Below are positions 35,001 through 48,900 of a DNA stretch of 64,000 nucleotides, in pieces. This DNA is from Halicephalobus mephisto (Eukaryota > Nematoda > Chromadorea > Rhabditida > Panagrolaimidae). The notes beneath the pieces are model-generated. The model was given only the letters and a program-made list of their open reading frames with translations, had not been told where the DNA came from and did not search any database. How positions within the stretch are numbered: the first letter of the stretch is position 1; each line of letters begins with the position of its first letter. The DNA is taken from NCBI GenBank assembly GCA_009193035.1, contig SWDT01000215.1, forward strand, positions 1-64,000, in the 5' to 3' direction. The translations under genes were made by a program, and so were the position numbers.

Positions 35001-36990
35001 TTTTCGTAACGACTGTTTTATAAATTTCGACAACGATCGAAAGTGAACCATTGGAATACTAAACCAGTTACAACTCGAGTTCAGAGGTATTATCAAAGTT
35101 AAAATCTGATTTTGTTGACAAGTTGCTTTCAACAAAAATCAGATGGTTTTCTGAAATAGATGAAAAATATTTTTTCGAAGGAGATTAAAGTACATTCGAG
35201 TGGCGCCACTCTTCGGGGTGTTTAATGAGGAAACTATCAATCACGAAGGATTTGCTTATCTGATGGAATGCTAATTGCGGTTACCGGAGTAATTAAGAAA
35301 TTTCGAAATATTACAATATTTCATATATAAAAAATTCAAAAAATTTCAAAAATCAAAAAAATTCAAAAAATTTAAAAAATCAAAAAAATAAATTTCGAAA
35401 ATTTTAAAATTTCTATTTTCATTAAATAAAAAACAAACTATTTCGAAAAATCTTTTAAGATTTATTGAATGAATTTCTTTTTCTAATTTAATTTAAAATA
35501 AAAACTAAATTGTTTTCCATTGTTTTTATATAACTAATTACTTTAACATGTGCTGATTCTAAAAACATAAAAATCAACAAAAAATAAACTTTTAATCGAA
35601 AATTAAATAAAAAATTCATTCGACAGGTCCTGAATGGAAAAAAATAAAAAAATAACTTAATAGGTCCCAAATAGAAAAATAGAAATTTTTCAACAAATCT
35701 CAAATAAAAAAAATAAAAAATAGCTTAATGGGTCTCAAATGGAAAAAATAAAAATTTATTGGACAATTTCTAAATTGACAACAAAGACGTTCTAGACAGG
35801 TTTCGACTGGAAAAAAATTTGTGCATTAGTTCCCGAACGGAAAAATTTTTTTCACATACTCTTCACACGAAAATTTCTGTAAAGATTCTCAAAACGAAAA
35901 ATTTTTTTCACATACTCTTCACACGAAAATTTCTGTAAAGATTCTCAAAACGAAAAAAATTATTCGAATATTCTCGAAACGAAAATCTTTTTCCAAAACT
36001 GTAAAATTGACATTTCTACTTCAATTGATCAAAGTTTCAAAAATGATAAAGACGAACCAGACTCGATTGAGTAGATTATATTCGAATCAATATAGACAAG
36101 ACGAAAAAATAGATAAAAGCGATCCGGAAATAAAAAAACCGAATAACGTCGGAATTCGTTTCTGTTTGATAAACATCATTAGTCGCAGAAAAAAGGACCA
36201 GATTGTCCGTCTCAGGTGCCTAATTCGATCACAGGACAGCTGTTGACCCGGCCAAACAGTCTCCAAAGGTCAAAATATTCATTTTTCTTTATCTTCGCAT
36301 TTTTCCCACATTGTGCAAGATTAATTTTTTTTGTACAATGTCATTCAACAAAAAAATTCAGACAAATTAAACAATTAAATTTGTAATTTAAGTCGAGAAA
36401 TCCATTTCTCAATAATTATCGATCCAATTCCAGAATTAATGTTATTTTCGAAATTTTATAATTATTTAAAAACAAAAAAAGATTTTTCTGAGAAGAAAAA
36501 TTTAAAAAAAATAAAAAATTAATTTTATTAAAAAAATAAAAAATTAATTTTTAAAAAAATAAAAATAAAAAATTAATTTTATTTAAAAAAAATAAAATTT
36601 AAAAATTAATTTTTATTTTTAAAAACTCCAAAAATGGATAGTGACTGAAAAAGTACAAAAATTTCAACCATCTTAGTTACCCTGAATCCTAAAAATAATA
36701 ATTTAAAATAGATTCTAATTCTTTATTTTTTCCACCAAAGAATCACAATCAACGACAATAGTACTTTGAAAAAAGAGATCACAAAATCAGATTTTGCTCA
36801 ATGATTGTGACTGACTACGGTAAAACTGAGAATAAAAGTCGTTGAAGCAAACAACCAAGTTTTGGATTCTTCTAGCAGTTTGTTAACAATACAGTGACCT
36901 TAAATGTTTAGATTAGATTAACACCGGTTCGAAAGTTGGGGGACTTTAATCAAGTTTCATTGTCTGGTCCGTTGATGAAACAAAATCGGA
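35000..36990. other. intergenic between PCYT2 and UNC-73
   Basis: No gene is supported. It includes the second copy of the 33.5 kb repeat (35478-35740), a short direct duplication at 35840-35960 and a more complex island at 36100-36270. The minus-strand AATAAA at 36727-36722 is the probable UNC-73 poly(A) signal, about 265 bases after the stop. Confidence 0.5.
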
Positions 36991-36992
36991 TT

Positions 36993-39900
36993 TTAGTTGT
37001 TCGCGTTCGAGGACTTTTTGTTGAATCCGAATAGTTTTGAGCCTTTGGCACTTGGAGGAGTCGAGTGTTTCGGGGAGTTCAACGAGGAGGTCGGGGACCC
37101 TGTCCCGGGGGTTCCCAGGCTCCCAGAAGAATCCTTCTTACTGTTACTTCTAAAACAAAATAAATCATAAAAAACAAAACAAATTTTAAAAAATCATTCG
37201 TGATAGGACCAATGTTTTTAAAAACTTTCTAATTTTCGCTTTAAGAAAAATTTAATTAATTTTTTAATTTCAAAAATAAATTTTTTTCAATTTTCAAAAA
37301 TAAATTTTTTTCAATTTTTAAAAATAAATTTTTTAAATAAAATACTTACAGTGAGATGGACCCCATTGAACAAGCCAGTTGATTTTGGTATTTTTTGGGA
37401 TCTACTAAGGCTGCTAATAATGTTTTCTGCTGATCTAGTTGGGCGTTAATTTTCTCCAGCCACTGTTCTTTTTCTTCGACGGAATTTGCCTGACAAAGGA
37501 AAGCGATAGGTTGATTAGGGTCGTTGGATCTCAACACGAATCTAGTAGGTTCATCAGCAACGTTATTTTCAAGGACCATTTTATTCACCTACAATAATCA
37601 ATCATAAAGAAATTTTAAAATTTAAATCAATAAAAAAAAATTTTTAAATCAATAAAAAAAATAATTTTCAAATTCATATAAAAAATAATTTTTAAATCAA
37701 TAAAAAAAATAATTTCTAAATTTATATAAAAAATAATTTTTAAATTTATATAAAAAAGTGATTTTTAAATTTATATAAAAAATAATTTTCAAATTTATAT
37801 AAAAAATAATTTTTTAAATTAATAAAAAAAAATAATTTTCAAATTCATATAAAAAAGTGATTTTTAAATTTATATAAAAAAGTAATTTTTAAGTTTAAAT
37901 TACTGAGAATAATTTCAGAATTTTTTAAAATGGTCTCGAAGAGAAAACTGACCATGATTTGGTTTTTGAAAATATAAGTTGGACTACTGAATTCGTTTCG
38001 TTTCGGGATGCTGTCGGCGATGATGGCAGATTGTTCGAAAAGGAACACTATTCTCTCTTTGCCTTTGAAGGGCTGAGAAGGACTACATTCACTAATTTGT
38101 AACAAACCCTAAAAATACCGTATTTAAAATTTTCTGATTTCTGACGACAGACCTGAAAGAGCAATTTTCCTTGTGCATTCAAGTTTCCATCGAAATTCTG
38201 AAGTCTTCCAACTTGCATCATGTCATCACAAGCCTTGGGAACTATACACATGACTTCGAAGCCTTTCCTCAACTTGTCCATCGAGTCCCCAGCCCTCTCT
38301 GTGTACTTCAGAATGTCTTTCATCAACAACTGATATTTTTGGATTCTCTGGACAGGTTTAATCAGCAGATCCGTCAATGTCCGTTTCTGTCCCAATTTCA
38401 GTCTTGTTTCGGCAAAAAACTGTTCGAATTGTTCTTGAGACATCAGGAAATCCGACTTTGGCTTGTTTTGACAGTACTTGACGTAATACGTGTGCAATCG
38501 GCGTTCCTAAAATTAAACAATAAATAAAATTTTTTAATTTTTGTCTTTGGAAATTTTGAAATTTTTTAAAAAATGTTATAAAAATTTAAAAAAAAAGTTT
38601 TTGCGGAATTATTTTAATACAAATTTCCGGAATTTTTCAGAATTTTCCACAATGTTTGATTTAAAACGTTTTTTTAAAGTTGCCACTGAATCGCACAAGA
38701 TTAATAAAAAATTTCTTAAAATTCTGAAAAAATCGAGAAACTAAAAAGTTTTTGAACATATCATTCAATTTTGGAACATTTTAGAAATTTCTGAGATTCT
38801 AGAAAATTCCAAAATCTTATTTTAGATTCCAGAATATTCAAAAATATTCTAAAAATTTTATTGAATTCAAAAATATTCTAAAAATTTCACAAATTCTTTC
38901 TGAATTCTAGAAAATTCCAAAATGCTTTAAAAATTTTCGAAAAAATTCCAAAATATAAAAAAATATTTCAAAAAATTCCATAATTTTATAATTTTCTAAA
39001 ATCTTTTTTTACATTTTAGAACTTTTTCGAAAATTTTCAACAGAATTCTAACCTTTAAAATAAAAAAGTTCATTAAATTTAAGAATTTCATCATAGCACA
39101 GAGATCGAATTTAATGCCATATTGGTCTCGAAGAGAAATTGTCGAAATGAGAATTTTCTTCGAGCAAAAATTTCATAATTAATTTAATTTCAAAAATTAT
39201 CCTAAAGCGAAAAAGGTCAAATTTTTCATTAATAAAATTGACCTTAAAAAATATCATTTTTTATTAATAAAATTGATTTAAAAAAAACATAATTTTTATC
39301 AATAAAATTAATTTTCAAAAAATCTAAATTTTTATCAATAAAATTAATTTTCAAAAATATCATTTTTTATTAATAAAATTGATTTTAAAAAATCTAAATT
39401 TCTATCAATAAAATTAATTTTTAAAAATATCATTTTTCATTAATAAAATTGATTTTTAAAAATATAATTTTTTTAAAAAACTCACATATTTAGTGAAAGC
39501 CGTACCCGCAGCTTCATAGTCCTCAAGGCACTTTTCGATTTCCTTCAAAAACGTGTTTTTATGAAAATCCAATATCTGTCCAATGTTGGCAAAAATGATC
39601 TTATCCTTCCCTTGGAGATCTTCCGGCAAATCCATACTTCCCAATGCGGCCATATATCCTTCGACAACAAGAATCAAATCCGTCACGTAATCGCGTTCTG
39701 TGTCGACGAGTTCTTGGATGACAAATTGTCTTTTGTAACGGGCTTCTTCCTGAGGGGTTCTTCCACTGCTGTTGTGGGTGTTTGCCCCATTTTCTTCCGG
39801 ACCTGGATCTGCCACTCCGACCTCATCCATTGGAGTCTGAAATTTAAATTTAAAAATATTTACGAAAAAAAAACGGAAATGACGCAATTTTGACTCCAAA

Positions 39901-42900
39901 TAAACTGAACCAACTTTTTTGAAAAATATAAAGTGGACCAGAAAGGAAATTGAAAGCAATCCAAAACGAAAAACTTCCAATTTGCGAGTTTCTTCGGATT
40001 TGCCTCAGGGCACAGGAAAAGCCAAGAAAAATGGAGTCTTCCTTGAACACACAAATGTGCATTTATGAAAATCGACCAGATATTTCAGGAAATTAAATAA
40101 AAGTGGTATTTAAAAAATTAGAAAAAATTTATTTTTATAAAATGGTCTCGAAACGAAAGTTTGAAATCCTCAAAATAAAAAGTTTCAAATAATTTTGGAA
40201 TTTTTAATTGAATTCTGGAGAGATTCAAGAGGTTTTTTTCGAGTTTGAAGTTTTCAAAGTTTTTCGAAAATGTAAAATTTTCTAAATTTTAGAAAATATT
40301 AAAAATTATTAAGTTTTATAAAATTCCGAAATTTTCAAATTTCAGAATTTTCTAAATTTAAAAAATTTGATTTTAAAAAAAATCAAAAATCTTCCACAAA
40401 AAAATTTTAAATCATTCATATATGAAAATTTACATTTTATTTTTAATGAAATTATTACAGAATTCTGAAGTACCAAAGTAGAAGTTTGAGAATATATATT
40501 TTTGGTTAATGGAATGACAAAAACGAAAAACAAGCTTCATGCTATTCTAAAGCCATGCTTGCCATTTGAGTCGAGAGAAAGAACCGGTAAGTGACAAATT
40601 TTCCGTGCGGCACGCCGAAAAAAGGCAAAAATGGCTTAACCGGAAAGCAGCGCTTTAGAAATGCATTCGTTTTTTTTCTGTTTAGAAAAGCCACAACTGC
40701 TTTCTTGTTTATTGCTGCCTTAGGCAAGAGCAACGGACATACTTCTTTTGATGTCCTCTTCCTGGAGGCCCTTCGAAGAGCTCTAGAGTCAATTTGTGAA
40801 ATATGGGGACTCCTGCAGCGCGTTCCTTCGTTATGACAACTTGGACGAATTTGGACACTGCCGGAGGAAAACAATTGAATTTGTCAAAAACACTTACAAA
40901 AGGTCCATATAAAACCAAAGTAGACAACCCCTGGGGCAATTTAAATTCCTGTGGATTTTGGGAAAATTTTAATTTTTTGCAACATTTATAATAAAGTGGA
41001 AATTTTTAAAAGTTATTCAAGGTCAAGCGAAGGTTGAGGTTTCAACAAAAGAGGAAATAACGTTCGTGATGGGAAAATAACCAAAATAAACTATAATTAT
41101 TTCAAAATAAAAATAGAAAATTATTTTCCAAAAATAACTTTGAAAACGAAAATTCAAAAAATAAAAACAAAAAAATAACTGTAAAAACAATAAAAATAAA
41201 ACTCAAAAAAAAAATAAATATCATTATGAAAAAAATCAAAAATTATTATTTTTAAAATATTTTTTAATATTACTGGTCCAAAAACAAAAATTTAAAAAAA
41301 TATTTAAAAAATTTCCATAAAAAATCAAAAATTATTGTTTTAAAAAATATTTTTTAATATTATTGGTCCAAAACAAAAATTAAAAAAATATTTAAAAAAT
41401 ATCTATAAAAATTCAAAAATTATTGTTTTAAAAAATACTTTTTTTAAATATTATTGGTCCAAAAACAAAAATTAAAAAAAATATTTAAAAAACATTTTAA
41501 AAATTCAAAAATTATTATTTTTAAAAATATTACTGGTCCCGAAACGAAAATTTAAATAAACAAATGTCGTGGTGGGAAAAGTAACTAAAATAAACAACAA
41601 TTTTCCCAAAGCGAAAGTTTAAAGTAAAGTAAAAAATTTTTAAAAATAAAAAACTACGAAATAAGCAATAGTTGTTTTAATACGAAAATTTAAAAAATGG
41701 AAATCGTCGAAAATGAAATAACTGTAAAATAATCAGTAGCGGATCGACAACTAAAATTCAAAAAAGTATAAAATGGTTGAAAAATAAAAGATTATAAAAA
41801 AAATCAATAAATATTGTAAAGCAAAAATAAAAATAAAATTTTTCTAAAAATCTAAATTTAAAAAATTTTTTTTGAGAAAAATCAAAAAAATTTTTTTTCA
41901 AGAAAAATCAAAAAAATTTTTTTCAAGAAAAGTCAAAATTTAAAAATTTTTTCGTTTCGAGAAAAATCAAAAAAAATTTCGTTTTGAAACATCGAAAGTA
42001 CTTAAGGAAGACTTAGTGACAGTATATGTGAAAATTTAAAAAAAAACTAACTTGTTCGGAACTCATTGGGCCTTGTTGATCAGTGTGATTAGGAACACAG
42101 GATTCAGAATTCTCGATAGACGATTGCTGAGGCAAGATTTCAGGAGCTGTCACTACGGATTCCTTGTGAGACACCGGGGATTCTCTCGGAGCAGGACTCG
42201 TTTTCCGTGGAGGAGCTTGGTTCTGGTCCCGTGACGAATTATGGAAAAATCGGCTGAAAAAACAAATGTCAAAAACATTCAAAAAATTAAAAATAATTTT
42301 TTAAGATATTTAAAAATTAAAAATTATTTTTAAAAATATTCAAAAAAAATTAAAAATTATTTTCTAAAATATTCATAAAATTAAAAATTATTTTTTAAAA
42401 TATTTAAGAAAATTTTCTTTAAATGATGCCAGAGGCAAAAATAAAATTTTATAAACATGTTTGTAATTTTACGTAAGTCAATAAAATTAATTTTTTCAAT
42501 TATTCAACATTTCCAAAAATAAAAATTAAACAGGTTTATCTGGCCATGAATGACCAATTTTATTTGGGCAAGGAAACATGGTGGGGGAATTGGATTAACT
42601 GACGCAGGTCAAAGCAGGTTTATTTTCAAAAAAAATGTTATTTTTTGAAACAAAATTTTATAAAAAAAATTTTAACAAACAAAATCGAAGATACAATGAC
42701 ATCATAGAAATTAAAAATTTTTTGATAAAGGGATTTAGGGATAGGCCAAAGGTTAACATCAATGAAGAAATCGGATGACGACTAAGAAGAGCAAAATTTG
42801 TAGTCACTATCAAGTATATATTGAAGAAAATTCTAAATCCCAAAAAACAAAAAATATAAAATCCCAAAAAACTAAAAAATTAAATCCCAAAAAACAAAAA

Positions 42901-45900
42901 AAAATATAAAAAATTAAAATCTTAAATCCTAAAAAAACTAAAAAATATAAAAAATTAAAATTTTACATCTCAGAAAACTAAAAACTAAAAAACATAGTTT
43001 TTTATTTCTTGAAATTTAGAATTTTATAAGTTTTAAGAATTTTTAAATCTGAAGAAATAGGTTTTTTAAAAATCTTTAGATCTTTATTTATTGTTTTGAA
43101 GAAATAAAAGCAAAATGGATAATGACTAAAGTTGAAGGAAAAACTATTTTTTAGACACTATCCAATTTTTCTTCCTTTGAAAAAATGAATTTGGATAGTG
43201 TCTAAAAGAAATAATTTCCCTCTCTTTTAGTCACTATCCATTTCGATTAACTTTCTAACAGTGACTAAAATTGAAGGAAAAACTATTTTTTAGACACTAT
43301 CCAATTTTTCTTCCTTTGAAAAAATGAATTTGGATAGTGTCCAAAAGAAATAATTTCCCTTTCTTTTAGTCACTATCCATTTCGATTAACTTTCTAACAG
43401 TGACTAAAGTAAAAGAAAAAACTATTTTTTGAGACACTATCCAATTTTTCTTCCTTTGAAAAAATGAATTTGGATAGTGTCCAAAAGAAATAATTTCCCT
43501 CTCCTTTAGTCACTATCCATTTCGGTTAACTTTCTAACAGTGACTAAAGTAAAAGAAAAATCGTCATTCCCAGACATTCTCCAATTTTATCCTCTTTTAA
43601 AAAATCTGAATAGTGTCCAGGATAATTAATTTTTTATCTTAGTCACTATTTATTTAATTTTTGACAGTGATTGGAATTAATCAAATATTATTTTTTTTCA
43701 CAATTAGCTTTTTTTTCGCTGATTTTTGAAATATTAATTTCCATAAAATTTTCTAAAAAATGTGAAAATTTTATCCTATTAGAGATTTCCTAATTTTTCA
43801 ACTTTTCTAAAATGACGAAATATGCATTTCTGTCAACTCAAAAAAAATCTACCGGATTAAGCTCAACTACATTTGTTTCGAAATCTGTGATTTGTGTGTA
43901 ATTACAGAATTGAATTTTAAAACCAGATTATTAAAGAACAAACATCAATTTCAAAAAAAATTAAAAAATAAAAAAATTAAAAATTTTCGTTAAAAAAAAT
44001 TAAAAAAATTAAAAATTTTCATATTTTAACTAAATTTAAAGAATTTTCGTTGTTTTTACATAGATATTTCCTCCCCTTGTAGTAATCCTAAAAGTAGAAA
44101 AATCAACAAAAAAACAAATTTTAATCGAAATTCAAACAAAAAAACTTTTCCAAACGATCCCAGACAGAAAAATTTTAAAAATTTAAACTAGTCTTAAGCG
44201 GAAAAAGTTGAAATTTTTAAATGAGTCATCAACAGAGAATTTTACATTTTTCAACAGGTCATGAACAAAAAATTAAATTTTTCAAAAGATCCTGAATGGA
44301 AAAAAGTTAATTTTCCAACAGGTCTTGAACGGAAAAATCCAACTCATTCAATGGTCCTAAACAGAAAAAATTAAATTTTTCGAATGAATCCCAAACGGAA
44401 AGAATTTAATTTTCCAACAGGTCTTGAACGGAAAAATTCAACTTATTCAACTGTCCTAAACAGAAAAAATTTACTTTTTCGAATGAATCCCAAACGGAAA
44501 GAATTTAATTTTCCAACAGGTCTTAAACGGAAAAATTCAACTTATTTAACTGTCCTGAACAGAAAAAATTTACTTTTTCGAATGAGTCTTGGGTGGGAAA
44601 AAGTAAAAAATTTTCAACAAATCTCAAATGAAAAAAAAAATAATTTAATGATTCCCAAAACGAAAGAAAAATTTAATGAATCTCAAGTGGAAATTTTTTT
44701 TATAATTCCCAGATAAGAAAATTTATTCAACGATTCCCAAACGGAAGGAAAATAAAAAATCGTTAATTGGGTCCTAAACAGAAAACATGAATTTTTTCCA
44801 AATAATCCAAAATTGACGTTTTTTAAGAATAAAGATGATCCTACAGGGATCGTTCATCCCCCGAGGATTCTGGATTCGCAAACATTCATCTCGACTGAAT
44901 GAAAGCCCAAAAACAAAGACGTTTGTTTAAATTATAAATTAAAAAATGCTTAATTCTTGATTATCCGAAAAACAAAGAAAATTCATCTTAAATGAAGAGA
45001 ATTGCCAAGTATTCCGTTTTTTTCGAACAAGAAAAAGAATTAGAAGTAGTCAAAACGACTTCGTTTCCTTTTGGGAGGCTGTTCATCGACGGAAAACTCA
45101 ATTATTCGAAGAGTCTTCGTGGAACAGACGCGAGTTCTCTGTCGCAGAGGATTCTACACCTCTTGACTCTTGTGCGTCTTCATTTCGCCGAGAGCAATGG
45201 CCAGCTTCTTTTTGCTCTTTATATCCATTTGCCATATTTTTAACAAAAAAATGCAGAATACAGTTGACAATGTGGAAGAAATGAAAAAAACGCATAATAC
45301 CCTCAGGCAATTCGTGTCTACAAGGAAGGGAAATTTTAAATCTTTAAAAAAATGCATATTATTTTTAAATTTCTAAAATATTCAAAATCTGTATTAAGTC
45401 CAAAAATTTAAAAAAAAATTAAAATTTTAAAAAAAATTAAAATTTAAAAAAATTAAAATTTAAAAAAAATTTAAAAAATACTTTTTTTTTTAAATTTTAT
45501 ATTTTTAAAATATAAATTAGAAAAAAATACAATTGTTTAGTTTTTTTTTCGAAAAAAATGTAAAAATTTAAAATTTCATATATGAATAATTTAAAAAAAA
45601 CTGACGTTTTTGAATTCATTTTTAAATCCACTAATTTTCTATTTTAAAAGTATTCTTTTTAAACAATTATTTTTTGACAATTCTTAAAAACGTTAAAATT
45701 TAATTTTTTATATATAAATTATTAAAAATCAAAGATCATTAATGTTTGGTGTCCAATTTTGAATCCACTCATTTTCTACTTTAAATTCACCTATTTCGAT
45801 AATTCTTTTTTTGCAATTAGAAATAACTTTTAAGCTGATTACGACTCTCTAATTAGTTTTTCGAAAAATTAACCAAAAAACAAAAAAATTAAATTTTTTT

Positions 45901-48900
45901 ATAAAAATTTCGATTTTTTTTATTTAAAAAATTTTATTTTTCATTAACAATTTGGAATTTCACATAAAAAACTGCTTTTTCATATATAAAAAATTAAGTT
46001 TTTTCATATATAAAAAGTTTAAATATCCATATATAAAATTTAAAATTTTTATTTATCAAAAACTTTAAAAATTGCTTAATTCCAAAATATCGTACTATCA
46101 AACTATAGTATAGATTCTGAATATATATTTTAAGCCTTTTAAAATAATATACAACTTGTTTAAAAAGTAAAGTTTAAAAAATAAAAATTTAAAAAAATTT
46201 TTAAAAATAAAGATTTTAGAAAATTAAAAAAAATAAGGATTTTATATTTAAAAAGTTTTAAATTTTAGAAAATTTAATAAAAAAAAATAAAGATTTTAGA
46301 AAATTTAGAGAAAAAATAAAGATTTTAGAAAATTTTAAAATTAAAAAAAAATAAATATTTTCAAAAATATTGCAAGCAATGTGCAGTAAGGGAAAAAATT
46401 TGAACAAATTTACCTCTAAAAAGTTCAATAATCCCATTAGTTGTTCCAAATTAGCCCGAATTCCCCAACAAAAATAAATTAAAAACCCTCAGGATCCGTC
46501 CCCCCGCCACCGCGTAAATAATAATCGACGTAATTTTTTCACAAATTCAATATTAAATGAAATTTAATTTTAAATTTTTTACTACGACCAAATTTCAATT
46601 TCCCCCGCATTTGGTAGTAATTTTAAAACAAGGTGTTTTTAGTCCTGTGCTAACGTAGTAAATTAGAAAGGATTAAAGTTAAAATAATAGTTGGAAACAT
46701 ATTCACCAGGTGACTTGGAAATTAATAACACGTAATTTGACGTTGGCCTGGGGCATTTTTACGAAAAAACAGGGTCCTATCCAAGTGGGGGGTATTTAAA
46801 AAATTCAAAAATGTTTAACAAAATTTTAAATTTTGAATAAAAAACTCGAAAACGTTTAATAAAGTAAAGTTTTAAATTTTGAATAAAAAACTCGAAAACG
46901 TTTAATAAAATTTTAAATAAAAAATCGAAAATGTTTAATAAAATTCTAAATTTTAAATAAAAAATCAAAAATGTTTAATAAAATAAAATTTTGAATAAAA
47001 AAATCGAAAATGTTTAACAAAATAAAATTTTAAATTTTGAATAAAAAATTTTTCAAAATTCTTCAGAATCTACAGTAAGGTTCTGGAATTTTCCAGAATC
47101 CAGTTAAAACATCCATGTGCTGCTGAAAATCGAAATTTTAAAATCCCCAAAAATCGTGTCAAGACCATTTTGAACAATTTTCATTTTTAATTTCGAAATT
47201 ATAAATTTTTAAAATTCTTATTAAAAAATTTCATTAAAAATTTAATTTTTAATGTTAAAAATAATTGGATTTTTTTATCAAAATTCTACAGTACCTTCTT
47301 CCATAAACAACTGCCTCATCTGTGGCGACGACGTTTTCTAAATCTTTAGTACCGTAATTTTTGGTCGGGGACCAGTACCGGGAAAATATCCTGGTCAATT
47401 TCGACATTTCCTTCAAAAATCAATGAAAAATTAAAAATAAATTTAAAAAATCACGAAAAATTTTTCCTTGAAAAAATTTAAAAAAAAAACAATCAAAATT
47501 TTTGTGTACTCAAAGTTTGTGAGTCAGAATTAAAATCGGAATAAAACTCAAATTTTTCGACAGATCAAAAACGAAATCGATTTATTCTGGTTTTTTTAAA
47601 ATGGTCAATTTGACGTAAATGGGCAGTTTGAAAAGTAGGCATGAACATTGATTTTTAAACAAATGAAAATAAAAATCTTCGTTCTGGGAAATAAAAAATT
47701 TTAAAAATGAATTTTTTGTCTCAAAAAAAAATAAAAATTTTCCGTGGTAAAAAATAGGAAAATTTTAAAAATGAATTTTTGTCTCAAAAAGAAATAAAAA
47801 TTTTCGTTTTAAGAAATCAAAAATTTTAAAAATCAATTTTTGTCTCAAAAAGAAATAAAAATTTTCGTTTTAAGAAATCAAAAATTCTAAAAATCAATTT
47901 TTTGTCTCAAAACGAAATAAAAATTTTCCATGATGAAAATCAAAAATAATTTGGAAAATTTTTAATCTTTAAAAATAATTAAAATCTTCGCAGCAAGAAA
48001 TAAGAAATTTAAAAAAATTAAATTTATCTTTTAAAATAAAATTTACAAAATTACATTGAAAACTGCTAATTTTTTATCATTTGTTTTCGAAATACACAAC
48101 AAAAAATTCAATGCTTGAGGTTTTCGAAACAGATGGAACAAGCCAAAGACGAAGGGATCAGTCAAAGCCGCTTTGGATCAACTCAACTAAAATTAAAAAT
48201 CTGAACGTCTGTTTTTTCAAAATCGCCGATTCAAAACAGCTGTTGAAAAAACGAGCATTTGGTGAGCAGATAAACGAGCCAAAATGACTAATTTTGCCTG
48301 AGGCAAAAGATCGAAAAAATCCATAAACGTAAAGTTATATTACTCAAAAAAAAGGAAAAATTGGTCAGAGTAATCGATAAAGTTCGGTCAAAATTTGACG
48401 GAAAAGCTAATCAAACGAGTCGTGAAAAATATCAGAATGAATCATTCCAATTAATTTCAAACAAAAAATATAAAAAAACGAGCAAATTGCCTCAGGCAAA
48501 TTGAAGCGAATTTCTTGTTATCCTTCTAGCGGTCAATCTGATTACGTCAGAAATTTCCCTAATAAAAATAAATTTCCTGGTTTCGGAAATTCGAAAATAA
48601 CCGTAGTACTGTAAAAAATTAAAAATTTAAATCGTTCCAAAATTTTCCCGACACGAATTTTTAACTTTTTAGAATATTCTAAAATCATAATTTACATTCA
48701 TTATTTTCAAAAATATTTGCTAGATTCTGAAGAATTCTACAAACTTTAAATAATTTTGAAAATTTCGAAATTATTCAATTTTAAAAATTCTAAAAATTCT
48801 AAAATTTTAAAAATTCTAAAAATTCTAAAATTTTAAAAATTCTAAAAATTCTAAAATTTTTATTAAATTTTAAAAATTCTATAAAATCTTCAAATATCGA

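Noticed and set aside
40591..40836. 81-codon plus and 110-codon minus frames in the 40.6 kb island
   Set aside because: Frames overlap on both strands, neither joins UNC-73 in phase, and the island fits a regulatory element better.
44384..44716. 110-codon plus-strand frame with a 33-residue repeat
   Set aside because: A by-product of the 99-base tandem repeat, which is divisible by three.
44992..45243. 83-codon plus-strand frame beginning [11 protein letters not shown]
   Set aside because: Overlaps minus-strand frames of similar length; no promoter, acceptor or domain. A small gene cannot be fully excluded.
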